Source of the DNA: Rhizobium sp. 16-449-1b
Lineage (GTDB): Bacteria; Pseudomonadota; Alphaproteobacteria; Rhizobiales; Rhizobiaceae
NCBI RefSeq assembly: GCF_017741935.1
Contig: NZ_JAGHMH010000028.1
Span: 744,001 to 808,000, forward strand
DNA: 64,000 nucleotides
Direction of reading: 5' to 3'
This document shows positions 35,640-44,999 of the stretch, piece after piece. The notes beneath the pieces were generated by a model. It did not search any database, was not told where the DNA came from, and saw nothing but the letters and a program-made list of their open reading frames with translations. A program made the position numbers and the translations under genes. Each line of letters opens with the position of its first letter. Positions within the stretch are counted from its first letter, which is position 1.

Positions 35640-35761
35640 TGGTCTTGCTCGATCGCACTGTCCCAATGTCCGCTTGTGGCGCGAAGCCGCCGCCGGCCGA
35701 TGTCGGCTGTCGGCCCATTGCGGTCATTGAATATGAAATCCACGACGGTTAGATTTGAGCC

Positions 35762-35941
35762 ATGGGAAAACTGCACGAAGCAATTACGATCATTCTAAGC
35801 TTGATCGGGCTTATCCTCGGCGGTTGGCTTGGCTATGAACTCGCAGGCCCGATTGGGGTGTTGGTATTCACACCGCTTGGCGCTCTGGCTGGGTTGGTTG
35901 TGAGCATTCTCAATTGGAGATTGCTCTATTTTCTAGGATGA
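35762..35941 (+). CDS. 59-residue two-helix membrane protein
   Basis: A short open frame MGKLHEAITIILSLIGLI onwards with two hydrophobic helices (~8-25 and ~30-55) and the pattern GWLGYELAGPIGVLVFTPLGA. It ends LLYFLG. No clear ribosome-binding site was seen (GATTTGAGCC upstream). Length and pattern suit a small inner-membrane protein; function unknown. Confidence 0.5.
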   Translation: MGKLHEAITIILSLIGLILGGWLGYELAGPIGVLVFTPLGALAGLVVSILNWRLLYFLG

Positions 35942-36140
35942 CCGCTCATGGCGCGAAGCTGCCGCCCGTTGCCTTGGTGGCGTCTGCTACCGCCCTCCGT
36001 TCATTTGCCAGCGCGTCGGGGACGCGCTGGCGGTTTGTAACGGGTAGACAATAAAGTGGCAAAGTCGAGCAACTGTCGAAACAGCTTCATCGCCCTACCG
36101 GCGCATCACTCACTTCGACACTCGTCTTGTCGGTTAGAAA

Positions 36141-37070
36141 TCAGTAATCCCACCAAGTCGGAACCCAGCGGTACTTCTCTCCGACTGCAGCGACGCGGCC
36201 GACGGATGGGAAGGGCATGTGGGTCGAGATCAGCCACGACCCGGTATCGGCTAGCTCCCGCATTAGACGAAGACGAACGCGGGTTGCCTCGACAGGATCA
36301 TGTTCGAACCCGTTGTGCCACTCGGGGTGGTCGAAGGAGACCGGGAAAATGGCGTCGCCACCGAACATGAGACGATCGTTTCCGGACTGCACGCGAACCA
36401 CGCTGTGACCCGGCGTGTGACCGCCGGTACGAGTGACGGAGACGCCAGGGGCTACTTCGGCCAGATCTTTGAAGGTGCGAATGTTGTCGCCGTAAACGCT
36501 CATAAAATCGAGCGAAGCTTTTCGAGCCAGTGCGGCAAGGGCTGGTGGCATGGCCGTTTGCGAGAAGTCGGGCGACTTCCAGAAGTCCGTTTCGCTCGCA
36601 CAGACGTGGACGCGAAGGTCAGGACGCGTTCGGCTTTTGACACCTTCGGCGAGCAAGCCGCCGACGTGGTCGAAATGCATGTGGGTGAGGACGACATCGG
36701 TGACGGAGCCGAGATCGACGCCGGCTGCTTCCAGCCGCTGAACAAATTGGCCGGCACGGGGGAAGTCTGGATATTCCTCGCCGATGCCGCTGTCGATCAG
36801 CAGCGTTTGGCTGCCGCTCCGGACCACGACCGCGTTCAAGGCCCAGTCGAAGGCGTCTTTCGATAGGAACCGTTCGTCCAGCCATTCGCCCCGAACCGCC
36901 GGATCGGCGTTCGTCGCCATCGATTCCGCGGGCGGCGTAAGCACGCCATCGCTAATGATCATTACCTCGATGTCGCCCACTTGCATCGCGTAACGTGATG
37001 GAACCAGCTCGTCGAGCCCTGGCTTTGCTTCCTGGCTGACGGGCCGGAACTTGGTTTCAACGTTCGACAT
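36141..37070 (-). CDS. Metallo-beta-lactamase-fold hydrolase
   Basis: 309 residues. The HxHxDH motif is HMHFDH (residues 130-135), followed by GGHTPGHS and FGGDAIF, which supply the remaining dinuclear zinc ligands. The fold includes AHL lactonases, parathion hydrolase and similar esterases; the N-terminal PSRYAMQVGDIEVMIISDG is of the organophosphate-hydrolase-like type. Paralogue of the 49129 protein, sharing most motifs. No signal peptide. GGAGCG precedes ATG. Single-gene unit, read leftwards. Confidence 0.85.
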   Translation of the reverse strand: MSNVETKFRPVSQEAKPGLDELVPSRYAMQVGDIEVMIISDGVLTPPAESMATNADPAVRGEWLDERFLSKDAFDWALNAVVVRSGSQTLLIDSGIGEEYPDFPRAGQFVQRLEAAGVDLGSVTDVVLTHMHFDHVGGLLAEGVKSRTRPDLRVHVCASETDFWKSPDFSQTAMPPALAALARKASLDFMSVYGDNIRTFKDLAEVAPGVSVTRTGGHTPGHSVVRVQSGNDRLMFGGDAIFPVSFDHPEWHNGFEHDPVEATRVRLRLMRELADTGSWLISTHMPFPSVGRVAAVGEKYRWVPTWWDY

Positions 37071-37083
37071 AATACGCTCCAGT

Positions 37084-37278
37084 TTAGATTGAAAACGTGA
37101 CGGTCACGCCACGGTTAGGATCGTAGAATTCGAGGTTCTGGCGGTCGAGGTATGCCAAAGTTTGGGTAATGAGCGCCGCAGCGATGTGTATTGTGCGGTA
37201 CGGCTCCCATCGACAATTCCGGAGAGGGGCGCGCATTTCGATGTAGGCGAGAGGCTTGATTGTGATGATGGGTGTCAT
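37084..37278 (-). CDS. Possible short protein, weak
   Basis: A 64-codon frame ending AYLDRQNLEFYDPNRGVTVTFSI, directly upstream of the 36141-37070 gene on the same strand. Composition is protein-like, but it overlaps the opposite-strand MEKHLA gene and has no clear ribosome-binding site. Could be a shadow frame or decayed gene. Confidence 0.25.
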   Translation of the reverse strand: MTPIITIKPLAYIEMRAPLRNCRWEPYRTIHIAAALITQTLAYLDRQNLEFYDPNRGVTVTFSI

Positions 37279-37738
37279 GAAGTCGATGGAGGAAGAGCTT
37301 AAAACTGACCAGGAGTTTTTCGATCTGCTGACTGGATCCTACGCGAGGCTCACCGGCAAAGAGCTCGTTTCCGCGGACACTTCACCGCCCTGGCTTTATG
37401 AAGAGGCGCCTTTTGCCGTCCTAGCACACAACACCGACGCCGATCCCAGATTTATCTATGCCAACGTCACCGCGCAGCGCTTGTTCGGCTATCCCTGGTC
37501 AGAGTTCACGCGTCTGCCGTCGCGGCTTTCGGCTAAGGCGCCCAACAGGAAGGAGAGGCAGAGGCTGTTAGACGCGGTCTCCAAGAATGGGTTTGTCGAT
37601 AATTATCGCGGGGTGCGAACGACAAGGGCAGCCCGCGAATTTTGGATGGAAGACGGGGTAGTCTGGCAGCTTGTAGATGAGAGCGGAAAGTTGCGGGGGC
37701 AAGCTGCGGCGTTCTCAAAGTGGTCTTTTGCAGACTAG
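37265..37738 (+). CDS. MEKHLA-domain protein
   Basis: 157 residues from ATG 37265 (GAGAGG upstream; an ATG at 37277 is also possible). A PAS-like fold matching the MEKHLA family: FIYANVTAQRLFGYPWSEF, then NYRGVRTTRAAREFWMEDGVVWQLVD and GQAAAFSKW. In plants the domain ends HD-ZIP III proteins, in bacteria it stands alone. Binding ligand or partner is not known. Confidence 0.85.
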   Translation: MMGVMKSMEEELKTDQEFFDLLTGSYARLTGKELVSADTSPPWLYEEAPFAVLAHNTDADPRFIYANVTAQRLFGYPWSEFTRLPSRLSAKAPNRKERQRLLDAVSKNGFVDNYRGVRTTRAAREFWMEDGVVWQLVDESGKLRGQAAAFSKWSFAD

Positions 37739-37765
37739 CATCAAGCGGCGCGCCCGACGCGCCCG

Positions 37766-37945
37766 TCACTGAGGTGTCGACGTCTCAGACATCGGTATTG
37801 GCTGACCGCGGCGCCTCGCCTCAGCAAGGGCCTCGTCGAGCGCTTGTTCGATCAGAAAGCAGAGAATTTCCGCGCCTGGCTCCGTGGCCGCAATGCCCCT
37901 AGCAATGCTCAGTGACTCTATCAGCTTCGAAATCTCATTATTCAT
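37766..37945 (-). CDS. Small unrecognised helical protein
   Basis: 59 residues from ATG 37945 (MNNEISKLIESLSIARGIAA...). Amphipathic helical stretch with LIEQALDEALAEARRRGQP. No family recognised; likely a conserved rhizobial small protein. A longer frame upstream exists but lacks support. Confidence 0.45.
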   Translation of the reverse strand: MNNEISKLIESLSIARGIAATEPGAEILCFLIEQALDEALAEARRRGQPIPMSETSTPQ

Positions 37946-38042
37946 GCTCTGTCTCGTGCATTTGGTCCGTGGATGTAGCGACCGCGTCGCTTCGAGCGGG
38001 AAAGCGTCAAGCAATCCCACGCATATCGATTTGGTCAAGATC

Positions 38043-38270
38043 TCATGGTCGATCCAGTGCAGCTAGCACGACCCCGAAATCTTGATTGGCGAGAGCGGAC
38101 AAAGCATTGTTATCAGCCAGTTCAACAAGGGCTGTCGCAACCTCACCTCGGTCCCAGCCGGCGGCGATCGCTGCCGCAGCTACGTCTTGGAATGCGTCCT
38201 CCATCGCTTCCTGACAAAGAATGAAGCGGTCCGAATGGTGAGCCGCCGGAGGCGGCGCAATTTGGTTCAT
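38043..38270 (-). CDS. Small unrecognised protein
   Basis: 75 residues (MNQIAPPPAAHHSDRFILCQE...), helical with DAFQDVAAAAIAAGWDRGEVATALVELADN. Small alphaproteobacterial proteins of this type are of unknown function. A CCTAAACCAATG motif (38452-38463, minus strand) lies ~180 bases upstream. Confidence 0.55.
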   Translation of the reverse strand: MNQIAPPPAAHHSDRFILCQEAMEDAFQDVAAAAIAAGWDRGEVATALVELADNNALSALANQDFGVVLAALDRP

Positions 38271-38573
38271 GGGAGTTTCCAGCTATAACACCAAAGGTTC
38301 TTCGAGAGGATCTTCGGTTCTCGCGACGTGAACGCGATCACACGTCAGCCGCCTTGCAAGGCTTGCTAGCCTGCTCCGATTGCGCATGCGATAGTCTTCT
38401 CCCTATTGAAGAGCAGACCATCAGATAGACTTCGAGAACGTTCAAGCTAGGCATTGGTTTAGGTTGACGCTCGCACCGGAACCGAACGCTCGGATCCGGT
38501 GTCGGCGCCACAGTTACAATCACAGCGATGAGCTGGAACCATCTGCCGGTTCGCAACGGCCGCTAATGATCAA
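38271..38573. other. Intergenic segment with AAACC motif
   Basis: 303 bases without a supported gene, between the small 38043 gene and the histidine kinase end. It includes the CCTAAACCAATG motif at 38452-38463. Confidence 0.35.
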
Positions 38574-40757
38574 TCAGGGGCTTTGGATTTCCGCGGCAGG
38601 TGGCTCGATAACTGGTAGCGTAAAGATGAAGACTGCTCCATTTGGCTCATTTTTCTCGACCCACAACTCGCCGCCGTGTGACGTGATGATAGATCTGCAA
38701 ATCGCGAGGCCCATGCCCATGCCGTGGCCCTTAGTGGTATAGAACGGCTCGAAAATCTTCGATGGCTCAACAATGCCCGGACCCGTGTCGCTGATTGACG
38801 TTTGGATGAGATCGCCAACGCGTTTAATGCGAATGCGAATGGTCCTCGTAGTGGCAGCCGGTCCAATAGCCTCGATGCCGTTTCTCACGAGGTTGATTAC
38901 GGTCTGCTGGATCTGCACCCTGTCTAGTTGAAGAGTAGGGAGTTGATCATCAACGTCGATTCCAAAGTTGACGCCGTGGCGTAGCAATTCTTCGTCGAGG
39001 AGCTGTCCTGCATCGCCAACCAGACGAGCTATGTCGGTTTGAATGCGGGCGTCCGCCGACTGCGCGAACAGGGCGCGAATCCGGGTGACAATGTCCGTTG
39101 CCGCTTTGCCGCTCCGAATAATGCGTTGGAGGGCCTGCATGGCCCGGTCCAAATTCGGGGGGTCGATAGAAAGCCATCGTTCGCAGGCCTCCGAACTGGA
39201 CAGCAGAGCTGCCAGCGGCTGAGCAACTTCATGCGCTATTGATGCCGACAGTTCAGCGAGGTTCGCAGCCTGGGTAGCCTTTGCCAACTCCTCGTGGGCG
39301 AGCCGCAAGCCTTCTTGCGCGAGAACCTGATCGTTGACGTCAAGCGAAACCGCATACCATTCAACGATCGCCCCACTTGCGTCACGTATCGGCTCCGCGC
39401 GACTGTCCATCCATCGGAAATTGCCATCTACGCTGCGAACGCGGTATCTGATCGCAATGCGGTCGCCGAGTTCGGCGCCTTGGCTGAGAGCCATTCGTAC
39501 TCTCGGAGCGTCGTCTGGATGAATTTTACTCCATATCGCAGCCAACGTCTCGTCAGGCTGCTGGATGTAGCTCTCGTCCAAGCCAAAGAAATCCAACGTG
39601 GCATTGCTGAGAAATGTTGGCTTTCCTTCATGGCTGAGGCGCATGATGTGCACAGGCACCATGTTGACGAGCTGCGACAGTTCTTGCTCTCGGATCCGCA
39701 AAGCAGCTTCTGTTTGTTTGTAGACCGAAATGTCGATCGACATCCCATACCAGCCGGTAATGCGGCCGCTACGGTCACGCGTTGGCCTCATGGCAACTCT
39801 GTGCCAGCCATATTCGCCGGTCGATACTCGCCTTAGCCGGTATTCGTTATTCCAATGGTCGCCAACTCGAAGGCTGTGCCGCAGGGAAGCGGCAACGCGT
39901 TCGTATTCGTCGGGATGGAATATCCGCTTCCAACCCAAGTCACCGCCATCAAGAAAGTCCGCGTCGGTGAGCCGTGCGTTCATCTCCTCGAGGGTCTGGC
40001 CGATCGTCGTCTGCGCATTTGGAGTCGCGTACGTAAAGCGACCGGTCGTGTCCATCGCCCAGCCTGTTCCAAATATCGTTTCAAGCACCAGCGCTGTTCG
40101 CGCCGCTTCAGCCGTCTCGCCGACAGCTCCTGCTATCGACCATGGCAGGTGCTGCGCCGAGATCTTGGCGGGCGTGTCATCCGGAATGGTGTACCCAGGC
40201 TCAGCTCTGAACTCCGCCCAGCTATAACTTCCATCGGGTTGAAGTTGTCGATAGCGGATGATTTGCGGGAATCCGCTCCAAAACGCTCGAGAGGATGCTT
40301 GGCTCGCTACGTCACGATCGTCAGGGTGAACCAAGCTAAGGAACTGTTCGGTCAGGGCAGGTGGGTGCTGGATGCCTGTGGTGGGCAGGGCACCTAATTC
40401 GCCAAACGGTTGGTACTGCACCTGGCGGGTAGCGCCGAGCACGAGAATGCATCCCAGTGCGACGGCAAAAAACACGGCCCAGGTGACGGCGAGTGGCCCG
40501 ATCCCGTTTGAGTTGGCCAACACGAGGAACATTGAGCAGATGAGCGCCAAGCCCAACGCCAAGCCAACAATGGACAGCGATCTCCGGTCAAAGTGGCTGG
40601 CTAACGCGACGATTGGCAATACGGCGCCCATGGGGCTCGAACCAAGCCAACATATGAAGCCGCCAACCATAACGGAGGCTACGATAATGGCAGGGGAACG
40701 GAGCGCGAGCTTCTTCAACATTGCCGCATCCGTCATGATTTCGGGTCGGTTGTCCAT
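38574..40757 (-). CDS. Multi-PAS membrane sensor histidine kinase
   Basis: 727 residues. Residues ~20-110 hold four hydrophobic helices, then three PAS-PAC modules (~120-215, ~225-350, ~360-480). The HisKA box has His509 (SASIAHEVAQPLAALL). The HATPase part has the N box (NLVRNGIEA, 622-630), DTGPGI (657-662) and GMGMGLAI. It resembles FixL/NodV-like kinases in its PAS and HisKA but lacks a visible haem-binding FixL His. A paralogue lies at 56006-58138. No response regulator is adjacent; candidates are at 62314 and 63024. Confidence 0.85.
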   Translation of the reverse strand: MDNRPEIMTDAAMLKKLALRSPAIIVASVMVGGFICWLGSSPMGAVLPIVALASHFDRRSLSIVGLALGLALICSMFLVLANSNGIGPLAVTWAVFFAVALGCILVLGATRQVQYQPFGELGALPTTGIQHPPALTEQFLSLVHPDDRDVASQASSRAFWSGFPQIIRYRQLQPDGSYSWAEFRAEPGYTIPDDTPAKISAQHLPWSIAGAVGETAEAARTALVLETIFGTGWAMDTTGRFTYATPNAQTTIGQTLEEMNARLTDADFLDGGDLGWKRIFHPDEYERVAASLRHSLRVGDHWNNEYRLRRVSTGEYGWHRVAMRPTRDRSGRITGWYGMSIDISVYKQTEAALRIREQELSQLVNMVPVHIMRLSHEGKPTFLSNATLDFFGLDESYIQQPDETLAAIWSKIHPDDAPRVRMALSQGAELGDRIAIRYRVRSVDGNFRWMDSRAEPIRDASGAIVEWYAVSLDVNDQVLAQEGLRLAHEELAKATQAANLAELSASIAHEVAQPLAALLSSSEACERWLSIDPPNLDRAMQALQRIIRSGKAATDIVTRIRALFAQSADARIQTDIARLVGDAGQLLDEELLRHGVNFGIDVDDQLPTLQLDRVQIQQTVINLVRNGIEAIGPAATTRTIRIRIKRVGDLIQTSISDTGPGIVEPSKIFEPFYTTKGHGMGMGLAICRSIITSHGGELWVEKNEPNGAVFIFTLPVIEPPAAEIQSP

Positions 40758-40850
40758 AGCGGGAATATGCGACGGATGCGCATTTGTTGACTCTAGTCCG
40801 GTTTCAGCAAAAGGCCTCGCGATCGCGGACCAGGGAGGTGAGGTGGCCTG

Positions 40851-42071
40851 TCAACGCGGGCGCCCACTGGCGTCACGAGTTAAGAAGGTAAGAAGGAAGA
40901 CACAGACAATCAACGCCATAGAGGCCCAGAATGGCGCGTCGGGATTAGCCTGATAGAGGTTCGTGCCGAGTATTGGGCCGGCTGCGGACCCCAATCCTCG
41001 CGCGGCCATGTTGACGCCACCGATCTTCCCCTGAGCGCCTTGGCCACCGAGGAGGCTTATCGCCCCCAAAACTGCCGGCGCAAGGAAGCCGACAGCAAAA
41101 CCGATGACGATCATCGACAAACACATCGCCAACGTGCCCTGCGCCATCACGAGCATGGCCAGTCCGGCAAAAATGCCCACGCTTCCACCGCGTAGCATCA
41201 AAAGCGGGCTCTTGAAGAAGCCTGCGGCAATAAGGGCCTGCGCCAAGCAGACAGCCACTACGCCGACGGTAAGTACAAGGCCGGTTTGGGCAGTTGCAGT
41301 GCCAGCGTCCATTTTAAAGCGATCCATCAGTCGAAGCGCAAAGATGGGCGGAACGGTGGTGTAGCATGTGAAACCAACGAAGGTTATCACGAGGTAGGGC
41401 CAGATCGCCGAGAGCGGCAGCTTCATCTCGTCGAGCGCCAGCCGGGTACGCGGGGGAGCCTCAGGTAGGTAAAGTGACGCTGTCAGCCATGCAAATATGC
41501 CCAGCGTGGCTATCGCTGCGAAACCCGAGACTACCCCTAATTGGCCTGTAAGCCACAACAAGCTGGAACCACTGAGCGTTCCGAAGCTGATGGCGGCACT
41601 CAGCCAGCCCATACCACGTATTCGTCGAGCAGGTTCAGTGAGATCTGCGACGTATGCCTGGGCTACAGGGATTAGCGCGGCGCCGAAAGTCGCTTGGACA
41701 AGCCGTGCTGCGCCCAGCGAAAATGCGGCAACGGCAGCCGACATCAACAAAAATTGCCCCGTCACGATCGCCATCACTGCTGGGCCAAAGGCGACCATCG
41801 GGACGGCGCACAGCGTCAGTGTTCGGCGGCTCCATTTTTCAGCGGCGTACCCCCATGCTGGTGACGCAATCACGCCCACCAAAGCCCCAAGGCCAAGAAT
41901 CAGCCCGACATCGACACTACTTAAACCCAACTGTCTTCCCGCGACGCCAAGGCCTCCGGTCATAAATCCGTTGGCGGATGTGTAGACGATGACACCGAAA
42001 AGCGCTGCAGCAAGTTCCACCTTGGGACGAACGCGCGTCCGCTCCAGCTTCGCAATTTGGTTGGTGGTCAT
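40851..42071 (-). CDS. MFS transporter
   Basis: 406 residues, about twelve hydrophobic helices. The loop between helices 2 and 3 (GYAAEKWSRRTLTL) resembles the MFS GxxxDRxxRR signature in altered form. The long extension (ATG 42116) is possible, but the ATG at 42071 is favoured by position. Likely an exporter of a drug or metabolite. CCCAAACCAATG lies at 42137-42148 on the same strand, ~70 bases upstream. Confidence 0.85.
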   Translation of the reverse strand: MTTNQIAKLERTRVRPKVELAAALFGVIVYTSANGFMTGGLGVAGRQLGLSSVDVGLILGLGALVGVIASPAWGYAAEKWSRRTLTLCAVPMVAFGPAVMAIVTGQFLLMSAAVAAFSLGAARLVQATFGAALIPVAQAYVADLTEPARRIRGMGWLSAAISFGTLSGSSLLWLTGQLGVVSGFAAIATLGIFAWLTASLYLPEAPPRTRLALDEMKLPLSAIWPYLVITFVGFTCYTTVPPIFALRLMDRFKMDAGTATAQTGLVLTVGVVAVCLAQALIAAGFFKSPLLMLRGGSVGIFAGLAMLVMAQGTLAMCLSMIVIGFAVGFLAPAVLGAISLLGGQGAQGKIGGVNMAARGLGSAAGPILGTNLYQANPDAPFWASMALIVCVFLLTFLTRDASGRPR

Positions 42072-42421
42072 GTTTACACCGCTCGCGTGGGTTAGACTCT
42101 CATCTACCACAGACACTCAACGGACTGTCTATCCCCCATTGGTTTGGGTTGGACCGCTCGAAGACGAAGCTATAGCCCCCAAGCCAGGCACACGCTTCCC
42201 ATCTAACGGTACTCCGTCCGACAGTCCGACAAGTATGTAGGCGACATCCTCACGCATTCATATGCGGGATCGAGGCCCGGAGCCTTCTCGAGGCAAACCC
42301 GCTAAAACGCCGAAGTTGCGGGTTTTCTGTACCACTTACGCGGTAGCGGCGTCGCCATTGCCAAATATCGGTAAGTGTATTCTATTCTACGTGTAACCTA
42401 GACGCGGGGGGCGTGCTCAAG
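42072..42421. other. Intergenic region between MFS gene and binding-protein/hydrolase fusion
   Basis: About 350 bases with no supported gene. Contains the AAACC motif (42137-42148) facing the MFS gene. Confidence 0.4.
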
Positions 42422-44785
42422 ATGTTGGTTGCGACGGCAACTTTCGCCGTGAAGGCTCGGTGGTTCTGGCATGCCCGTTTCCGACGGCTGTCCGAAACCT
42501 CCACTTTTTTTCCGATCGCGCCGCTGCCGAGGTTCTCAACGACCAAGCTTGCCGCCCTCGTATGTTCGCTTTGTCTGGCAGCGTCGTTGGCGATGGCGGC
42601 CGATCCAGTGCGATTAGGCGCCGTACAGAGCAGTACGGGCGCCTATGCCGCCGAGGAAAAGGGCCTCACCGACATGCTCCGCATGCTCGTGTCCGAACAG
42701 AACTCAAAAGGTGGCTTGCTTGGAAGGAAGATAGAACTTGTCGTCGCGGATCCGGGATCAGTGGCCTCGGCATATGTTGATGGAGCAGTCTCTCTCGTCG
42801 CTAAGCCTGGCATCTCTGCCATTTTCGCAGGCGTTCGCCAAGATTCCTGCAACGCTGTGGGCGACGTGACTGAAAGAGCGAAAGTTGTCCTATTCTGTCC
42901 AGGAGAGAACACGTCCCCCTCGAAAAAGGATTGGACGATCCAACTGGGACTTCCTAAACAACAGCGGGTCATTCCGGCTATAGAATATCTCCGCGGAAGC
43001 GAGGGTATCAAGAATTGGGTGCTCGCCTCTACCGACGCCGCCCAAGGGCGCGAGGTCAACGGGCTTGTCGAACAGTATTTGAAAGAAAAAGGGGTGTCCG
43101 CCGATAGCGTACTGACCCAATACAAGCGCGCCGGATCCAATGATTGGACAAGCCTAGCGATAGAAACCTCGAAGCTGCAAGCTGCTAATTCAACGGCAGT
43201 CGTGTCGACGGTTTTCGGGGACTCCAACAATGCCTTCATCGAAGCCTTCGACCGGCTAGGACCCACTCCATCCTCCACCCCGGTGCTCACCGTAGACGAT
43301 GGCGGAAGTACGGACACTCGCACCCCTGCGGCGGGGTCGCTATCAGCGCGGAGCTACTTTGAGTCCTTGGACACTGCAGCTAACCGCGACCTGCTGCGGC
43401 GCTGGAAGGCCTATAGCGGAGCCGACGCCGCGCCCATAACTGAGGCAATGGCGGCGGAGGCCCTCGGCTTTTCCATTTGGGTGACGACAGTCGAGCTAGC
43501 ATCCTCCCCGGAACCCACCCAGTGGCGTGGATCAGTCCAGAGCGTCAAAGTGCCAGGATATGCGGGCTTGGATGTTGGCATCGATTCAACAAATCGCATC
43601 CTTCAGTCCGTACTCTTGGGAAAGGCACAGAAGGACGGCACCTATGTCGTCGAGGCCAGGACGCCGATCTTGACGGGTGACACCTGGAATCCCCGCGTTT
43701 CAGACACAAAAGACCTTGTAGCAAAGTGGAACTCCGGCGCCAATCCGTGTCTTGTCTTTGATATCGGCGTGGGCTGTAGTCCCACCGTCGACCACGAGAA
43801 GCGTACGGTAGACCTTCTGATTGCAACCACGAGGAAGGTCGAAACAGAGCCGGATACCAGCTTACGCTTCGTTCCCGAAAGAGCGGCCTTGACGTTCGGA
43901 GCAACCCGCGTATCGGTGCCGGAAGGGCACTCTTTCGGGCAGGTCGATCGCCGTTCGTGGGTACAGTTCATCACTTTGCAGTCCAAGTCGGACACCGAGT
44001 TCCAGATCCAGGAGGAGAAGGCGCTCTCACGGGATGAGTTTACTGCAGCAATCAAGAATGCGAACCCGGCGGACGCCCTCGTGTATGTCCACGGCTTCCG
44101 TAATACGTTTGAAGACAGTGCGTTCCGGCTTGCACAGATCGTTTGGGATACGAAGTATCAAGGTGTCCCCGTTGTCTTCTCTTGGCCGTCGCGCGGAACG
44201 ACGGCCGGATATGAAACGGACTACGACAGCGCTGAGTACTCCGCTCCCGCCTTCCGAGAACTCCTGCGAACACTCAAGCAGGATGCTCACGTCGCAACCG
44301 TCCACGTCATTGCACACAGCATGGGCTCCAGGGTCGTTCTGCAAGGACTTCTTCGCTCTGAGCCTAAGCTCGGAGATCGGCCCCTCGGCGAACTGATCTT
44401 TGCGGCGCCCGATGTGGACCGCCAAATCTTTGCCCAGCAAGTCGAGGTTGTCAGGTCGATGGCGAAAGGAGTGACGCTCTACGCTAATAAGAATGATTGG
44501 GCGCTATTCGCATCGAAGCAACTGAGAAGCCAGTTTGTACGAGCCGGAGATTCCGACACCCCGGACGGGCCCTTAGTGGCCGCCGGCGTTGACACGATTG
44601 ACATATCGTCGGTGGGCAAGGACTTTTTCAGCCTCAACCATAGCACTTTCTCGGAATCGATGTTGGCGATGGAAGAGATCGCCTCTCTGCTATCAGCGGG
44701 CGTCCGACCGCCTGACAAGAGGACGCATATTCTTGTCGGGATGCCGAAGGCGTCCTCACCAGCGTATTGGAAGTTTCCAGATTGA
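42422..44785 (+). CDS. Fusion of a type-I periplasmic binding domain and an alpha/beta hydrolase (DUF900-like)
   Basis: 787 residues. An atypically long N-terminus precedes a signal core (LAALVCSLCLAASLAMA). Residues ~60-430 fit a branched-chain amino acid/urea-type binding protein (VRLGAVQSSTGAYAAEEKGL, LLGRKIELVVADPGSVASA). Residues ~470-780 carry a serine hydrolase: DALVYVHGFRNTFEDSAFR, nucleophile in VIAHSMGSRVV, and LNHSTFSES as likely His site, matching the DUF900 family. The two domains are usually separate. The secreted product could bind an amide or ester ligand and hydrolyse it or attack an envelope polymer. A GGGGGG run lies before ATG. Confidence 0.75.
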   Translation: MLVATATFAVKARWFWHARFRRLSETSTFFPIAPLPRFSTTKLAALVCSLCLAASLAMAADPVRLGAVQSSTGAYAAEEKGLTDMLRMLVSEQNSKGGLLGRKIELVVADPGSVASAYVDGAVSLVAKPGISAIFAGVRQDSCNAVGDVTERAKVVLFCPGENTSPSKKDWTIQLGLPKQQRVIPAIEYLRGSEGIKNWVLASTDAAQGREVNGLVEQYLKEKGVSADSVLTQYKRAGSNDWTSLAIETSKLQAANSTAVVSTVFGDSNNAFIEAFDRLGPTPSSTPVLTVDDGGSTDTRTPAAGSLSARSYFESLDTAANRDLLRRWKAYSGADAAPITEAMAAEALGFSIWVTTVELASSPEPTQWRGSVQSVKVPGYAGLDVGIDSTNRILQSVLLGKAQKDGTYVVEARTPILTGDTWNPRVSDTKDLVAKWNSGANPCLVFDIGVGCSPTVDHEKRTVDLLIATTRKVETEPDTSLRFVPERAALTFGATRVSVPEGHSFGQVDRRSWVQFITLQSKSDTEFQIQEEKALSRDEFTAAIKNANPADALVYVHGFRNTFEDSAFRLAQIVWDTKYQGVPVVFSWPSRGTTAGYETDYDSAEYSAPAFRELLRTLKQDAHVATVHVIAHSMGSRVVLQGLLRSEPKLGDRPLGELIFAAPDVDRQIFAQQVEVVRSMAKGVTLYANKNDWALFASKQLRSQFVRAGDSDTPDGPLVAAGVDTIDISSVGKDFFSLNHSTFSESMLAMEEIASLLSAGVRPPDKRTHILVGMPKASSPAYWKFPD

Positions 44786-44918
44786 GTGCATCGTAGCGCG
44801 TAAACGCTCGCGCCTGCCCGGAGAGGTCCGGCGCTCATGAGCACTGCTTTGTGTTGCGAGCTACGGCGCTCGCGGCAGGGAAGATCCCACAATCTAAAGC
44901 CTATACCTAAAGGATGTC

Positions 44919-44984
44919 ATGCAACTGAGTGTTTGTAGTGATATTGTGTTGGTCGTTGCCTGCACGCCCGTGCTGCAGGTCTAG
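44919..44984 (+). CDS. Possible 21-codon leader peptide before the nuclease gene
   Basis: A short frame MQLSVCSDIVLVVACTPVLQ, with AAAGGA upstream; its stop sits just before the AGGAGGGG of the nuclease gene. Speculative; could be chance. Confidence 0.2.
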   Translation: MQLSVCSDIVLVVACTPVLQV

Positions 44985-44999
44985 GAGGGGAGCCACCAC

